Of a DNA stretch of 64,000 nucleotides, positions 61,101 through 64,000 are shown one piece after another. Origin of the DNA: Taenia hydatigena (taxonomy: Eukaryota > Platyhelminthes > Cestoda > Cyclophyllidea > Taeniidae); assembly GCA_036345935.2 (NCBI GenBank), contig JADWOT020000003.1, positions 12,126,524 to 12,190,523 on the forward strand, read 5' to 3'. Positions within the stretch are counted from its first letter, which is position 1; each line of letters opens with the position of its first letter. Position numbers and translations under genes: made by a program. The notes under the pieces are model-generated. The model was not told the origin of the DNA. It saw only the letters and a program-made list of their open reading frames with translations, and made no database searches.

Positions 61101-64000
61101 CAGTGCAACTGCTTCAAACGATTGTTTAATGACAAACGCATGTCTTAAAATTTTAGTTCTTTCTCATCGATACGCAAACGAGTTCATTCTTGTAGGATCT
61201 ATTCAGCGGATGAATTGATTTCATGGTTAATATAGTGATACGTGTTGTGGGAAGGAATTGAAGACTACAGAGGCGTTGCTGCTTAGAATTTCAGAAGTTA
61301 TCGCCGTCGTAGCTCATTCAGTCTCGCGCTGCTGCTTAGGTCATCCGTTTTGGTCTCAAACCTGTCTATTGATGAGCTAACTTGAAGATCAATGGCGTCA
61401 GAGCCGCTCATCCACAAGAAAAATTTAGGCTATTACATTTGCTTTCCTCGAAGACTCTGGGTCAGATCGCTTCATGCATCACTGTGTAGGAGCATATTTC
61501 TATTGCTCCTGATGAGGTAATCAATGTGCTTTGCCTTATTATATGAGTCTCATTTAGGAGCAAGAAGGAGGTAGAGAACGTACAAATAACTGAAGGCGAC
61601 AGGAGGCTTTGGATGCGATGCTTGATGGTTGCGCTAAGAATCAACCGTTGCTGGAAAGCCAGCAACATCACTTTGTGTAAATAGCACATATCTCTAGGGG
61701 TCAGATCGACACCCTAAAATACGATCCTTGAAATGAAAAGGTGATCTAAAAGCAATAAGGATTATTGCAAAACAATGAGATTGCCCGGTAAGCCTATGAA
61801 AAGCCTTGCGCCACTTTGAAAGTTAGTATGAAGAGGAACTGGTCTACCCTTGAAAGAGCAAATAATTTCATTCTCAGACACGCGCATGAACGAGACGTCA
61901 AAAAAGTGCCAATCGCTCAGTAACTTAAGGATGGTGTCAGTAAAGGAAGGAAATTTAGTTATGGCTAGAAGTAACTGAACATTCACTGCGGATATATAGC
62001 TATTCGGGAATAAACTATCATCCTTTTGTTACTATGCTTTAAGGCTCCATATTCTCTACTGAGCTGAATCCCATCACTACAGAAGCCCTTTGGGCACATG
62101 ACAGTCCCATGCTCTAATATTGCTTTTAAAGGACTGCGGCTCCATACAATGAAAGATATGGCTTGCTAACCTGGCTCTTTACTAATTGTGTGTTCAATTT
62201 TTAAAAACTATGCCTTTGTTTCGTGGCGTGGCCTTCGGACCATGTCATTTGCCACCCAGTCCTTCTGTATGGTCATTAACAGAGAATTTAGTTGGATGCA
62301 AGCATAAATTATATTCTGCCTACATCTACAAGAAATAGACCTTACCAAGGCTGCATAAATGTCTAAAGATAACCCAAATTGTAATTTTCATGATGTAATA
62401 TAGAAAAGGAATGAGGGATATAATCTACTCAGACATGACAAATCAATAATAGAGGTGATTCAAATTAAAGGAAATGACCTACGATCGGCTTAAATGCCTC
62501 CCCCTATGTAATATACAGACTCTTTGGCTAACTTGGGAAAGCGATTTATCGAAATGCCATTACGGTCCTAAGGACAGCAAGAACCGAGTCTCAACTCCTG
62601 GTCAACCTCGAAAATTGCGCCCCTCTGGCTCGCTTTGAGAACAATCATAATCATGAATTCATGGTCCATGCAATGCCGATGGTCCACCATGTAGAAACAG
62701 CACCTCCAAATCTGGCCAGCATCTCAGCGATCAATACACTGAACTCAGGAATAAAAGGCACGCTCTTTTCCACAAAAATCGTGTCATATGTAGGCTGTCT
62801 CTTCAGTACAAGTCTATCGGAAACAATTGATAATCCTATAACAAAATAACGTTTTGAGGACCGGAAAGTCGTTAAGTTGTCGTTGATTAAATGCCCTCTC
62901 TTCGTATGATACGACTAAATGGATCGAGAATCCGATTTTACATTGCAAGTCTGTCGTGTCTATGTCATCTCACTTTCTGACTTTGGGCTGATTAAGTGCA
63001 AGGTTTCACTGTCTGCATCCGACGACACTCTATCCTTTCCACGTCCGCAGGATTCAAGGCGGCAATAAATACATCATCACGTGCGACTACTGCTGAAAGC
63101 CTTTGAATTATCACTGGTAAAATGCTCTACTTTGTTGCCACAGGCACGAGTTGCATCTCACAATTTACAGGCAAGGAGTTAAGCCTTATTATTCGAGAGG
63201 TTAAGGGCGAAGTACAACATGTAGAGAGGTAGCCTACACGGAGTCATAAAAGCGCATACAGTGCCGTTCACCAGCATTAGACAACGCAACATAAGTTCGG
63301 GACATGTGGCGAATTTGGCATGCGGAATAACCTCACATCGCCATAACGGACTTTCCAAAGATTTGTCAGTTCAACTCTTGAGGTCGGAAGAAAGCAGAAT
63401 CCAAGTAGTGATTCTTATAGACGGTCTGGTATGAAGGGAGTCACACCATATTGTTGTATACACGCAGCAAAAGAGCTTTTGATAACGCAGTAGTGAAGTC
63501 TGGTGTGCGTTAATCGGGTTCCCTCGTGGTTATTCGTCAGTAATTCTCTATCAACTTTATGCAGGACTGGAGCTGTTTCGTGCAAAACTATCATCCAGCA
63601 GTGATACCGTCGCAACTAGCGATATCATAGACCACAACCAAATACTTACCTATCAGTCCCTTTAGCAATAAAGAATCAGACCTCTGCTTACAATTATCAA
63701 CTCCTCCGTAAAGAGACTTACTAAATCACTGGTAGTAAGGTAGTGCGGCGTCTCTACCACACCCTCACAACCACCTTGTGAAAGGTTCAGACGCAATGGA
63801 TGGTTAAAATGAATTAACATGTGATCAGAAAGTAAGGCATTTTCGTTTTTTGCATCCATGTACCTCAGTACACAGCACGTTGCTGCCAGAATAATAGCAC
63901 ATTTCATTGCGTATCACTAGTTGGTACAAATTAAATTGAGGCGAGAAGCAAATGATATCCTACTCCCGCTTCAGATCTAATTGGGACTTCGACACCTTAG
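61101..64000. other. Intergenic to the end of the window
   Basis: No supported gene. A short stretch at 61345-61361 (CGTTTTGGTCTCAAAC) resembles the complement of 51234-51250 (see findings). Minus frames 63415-63615 and 63662-63907 and plus frame 62661-62849 have no recognisable domain. No further member of the FN3 antigen family is visible on either strand. Confidence 0.45.

Noticed and set aside
1..64000. CRISPR arrays, bacterial operons, phage or plasmid modules, transposase or reverse-transcriptase genes
   Set aside because: No regularly spaced repeats, Shine-Dalgarno-led gene series or conserved polymerase and integrase motifs were seen on either strand. The base composition and introns point to a eukaryote.

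Overview
The window reads as nuclear DNA of a parasitic flatworm, most likely a cyclophyllidean tapeworm of the Taeniidae or a close relative. It is A+T-rich, has no operons or bacterial-type gene packing, and carries short exons bounded by GT..AG introns inside long stretches without recognisable genes. The strongest taxonomic clue is the gene at 59374-60943. It has the three-exon plan (leader / single fibronectin type III domain / hydrophobic tail, both introns in phase 1) and the leader wording of the EG95/45W oncosphere-antigen family, which is known from taeniid cestodes. This attribution is inference from one gene.

Layout. From 1 to about 3.8 kb I find no supported gene. At 3.8-5.2 kb there are two exon candidates (3812-3958 and 4724-4890) that may belong to one plus-strand gene. 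From 5.2 to 16.3 kb there is only non-coding sequence, plus a 70-nt pyrimidine tract and one minus-strand copy of a dispersed repeat (13832-14035). A complete two-exon F-box gene, probably FBXO4-like, occupies 16352-17591 and has a polyadenylation signal at 17713. Two further plus-strand copies of the same repeat lie at 17880-18080 and 24080-24285. From 24.3 to 53.1 kb I see no confident gene. That stretch holds a 35-nt perfectly alternating purine-pyrimidine run (39891), a perfect hairpin (41872), a 16-bp palindrome (46676) and one unusually long open frame (51756-52280). At 53135-53317 there is an isolated, strongly diverged C-terminal half of histone H4 without the rest of the gene. Weak minus-strand exon candidates lie at 55903-56240. 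The EG95-like gene follows at 59374-60943, with a polyadenylation signal at 61095. The last 2.9 kb looks non-coding.

No functional cooperation between these genes is apparent. The confident ones are an intracellular ubiquitin-ligase adaptor, a small secreted or surface protein and a broken histone copy, each separated by many kilobases. Most open frames of 60-120 codons in the window are what chance gives at this base composition. A rough estimate with about 60% A+T predicts dozens of stop-free runs of 77 codons or more, so I did not call them as genes.
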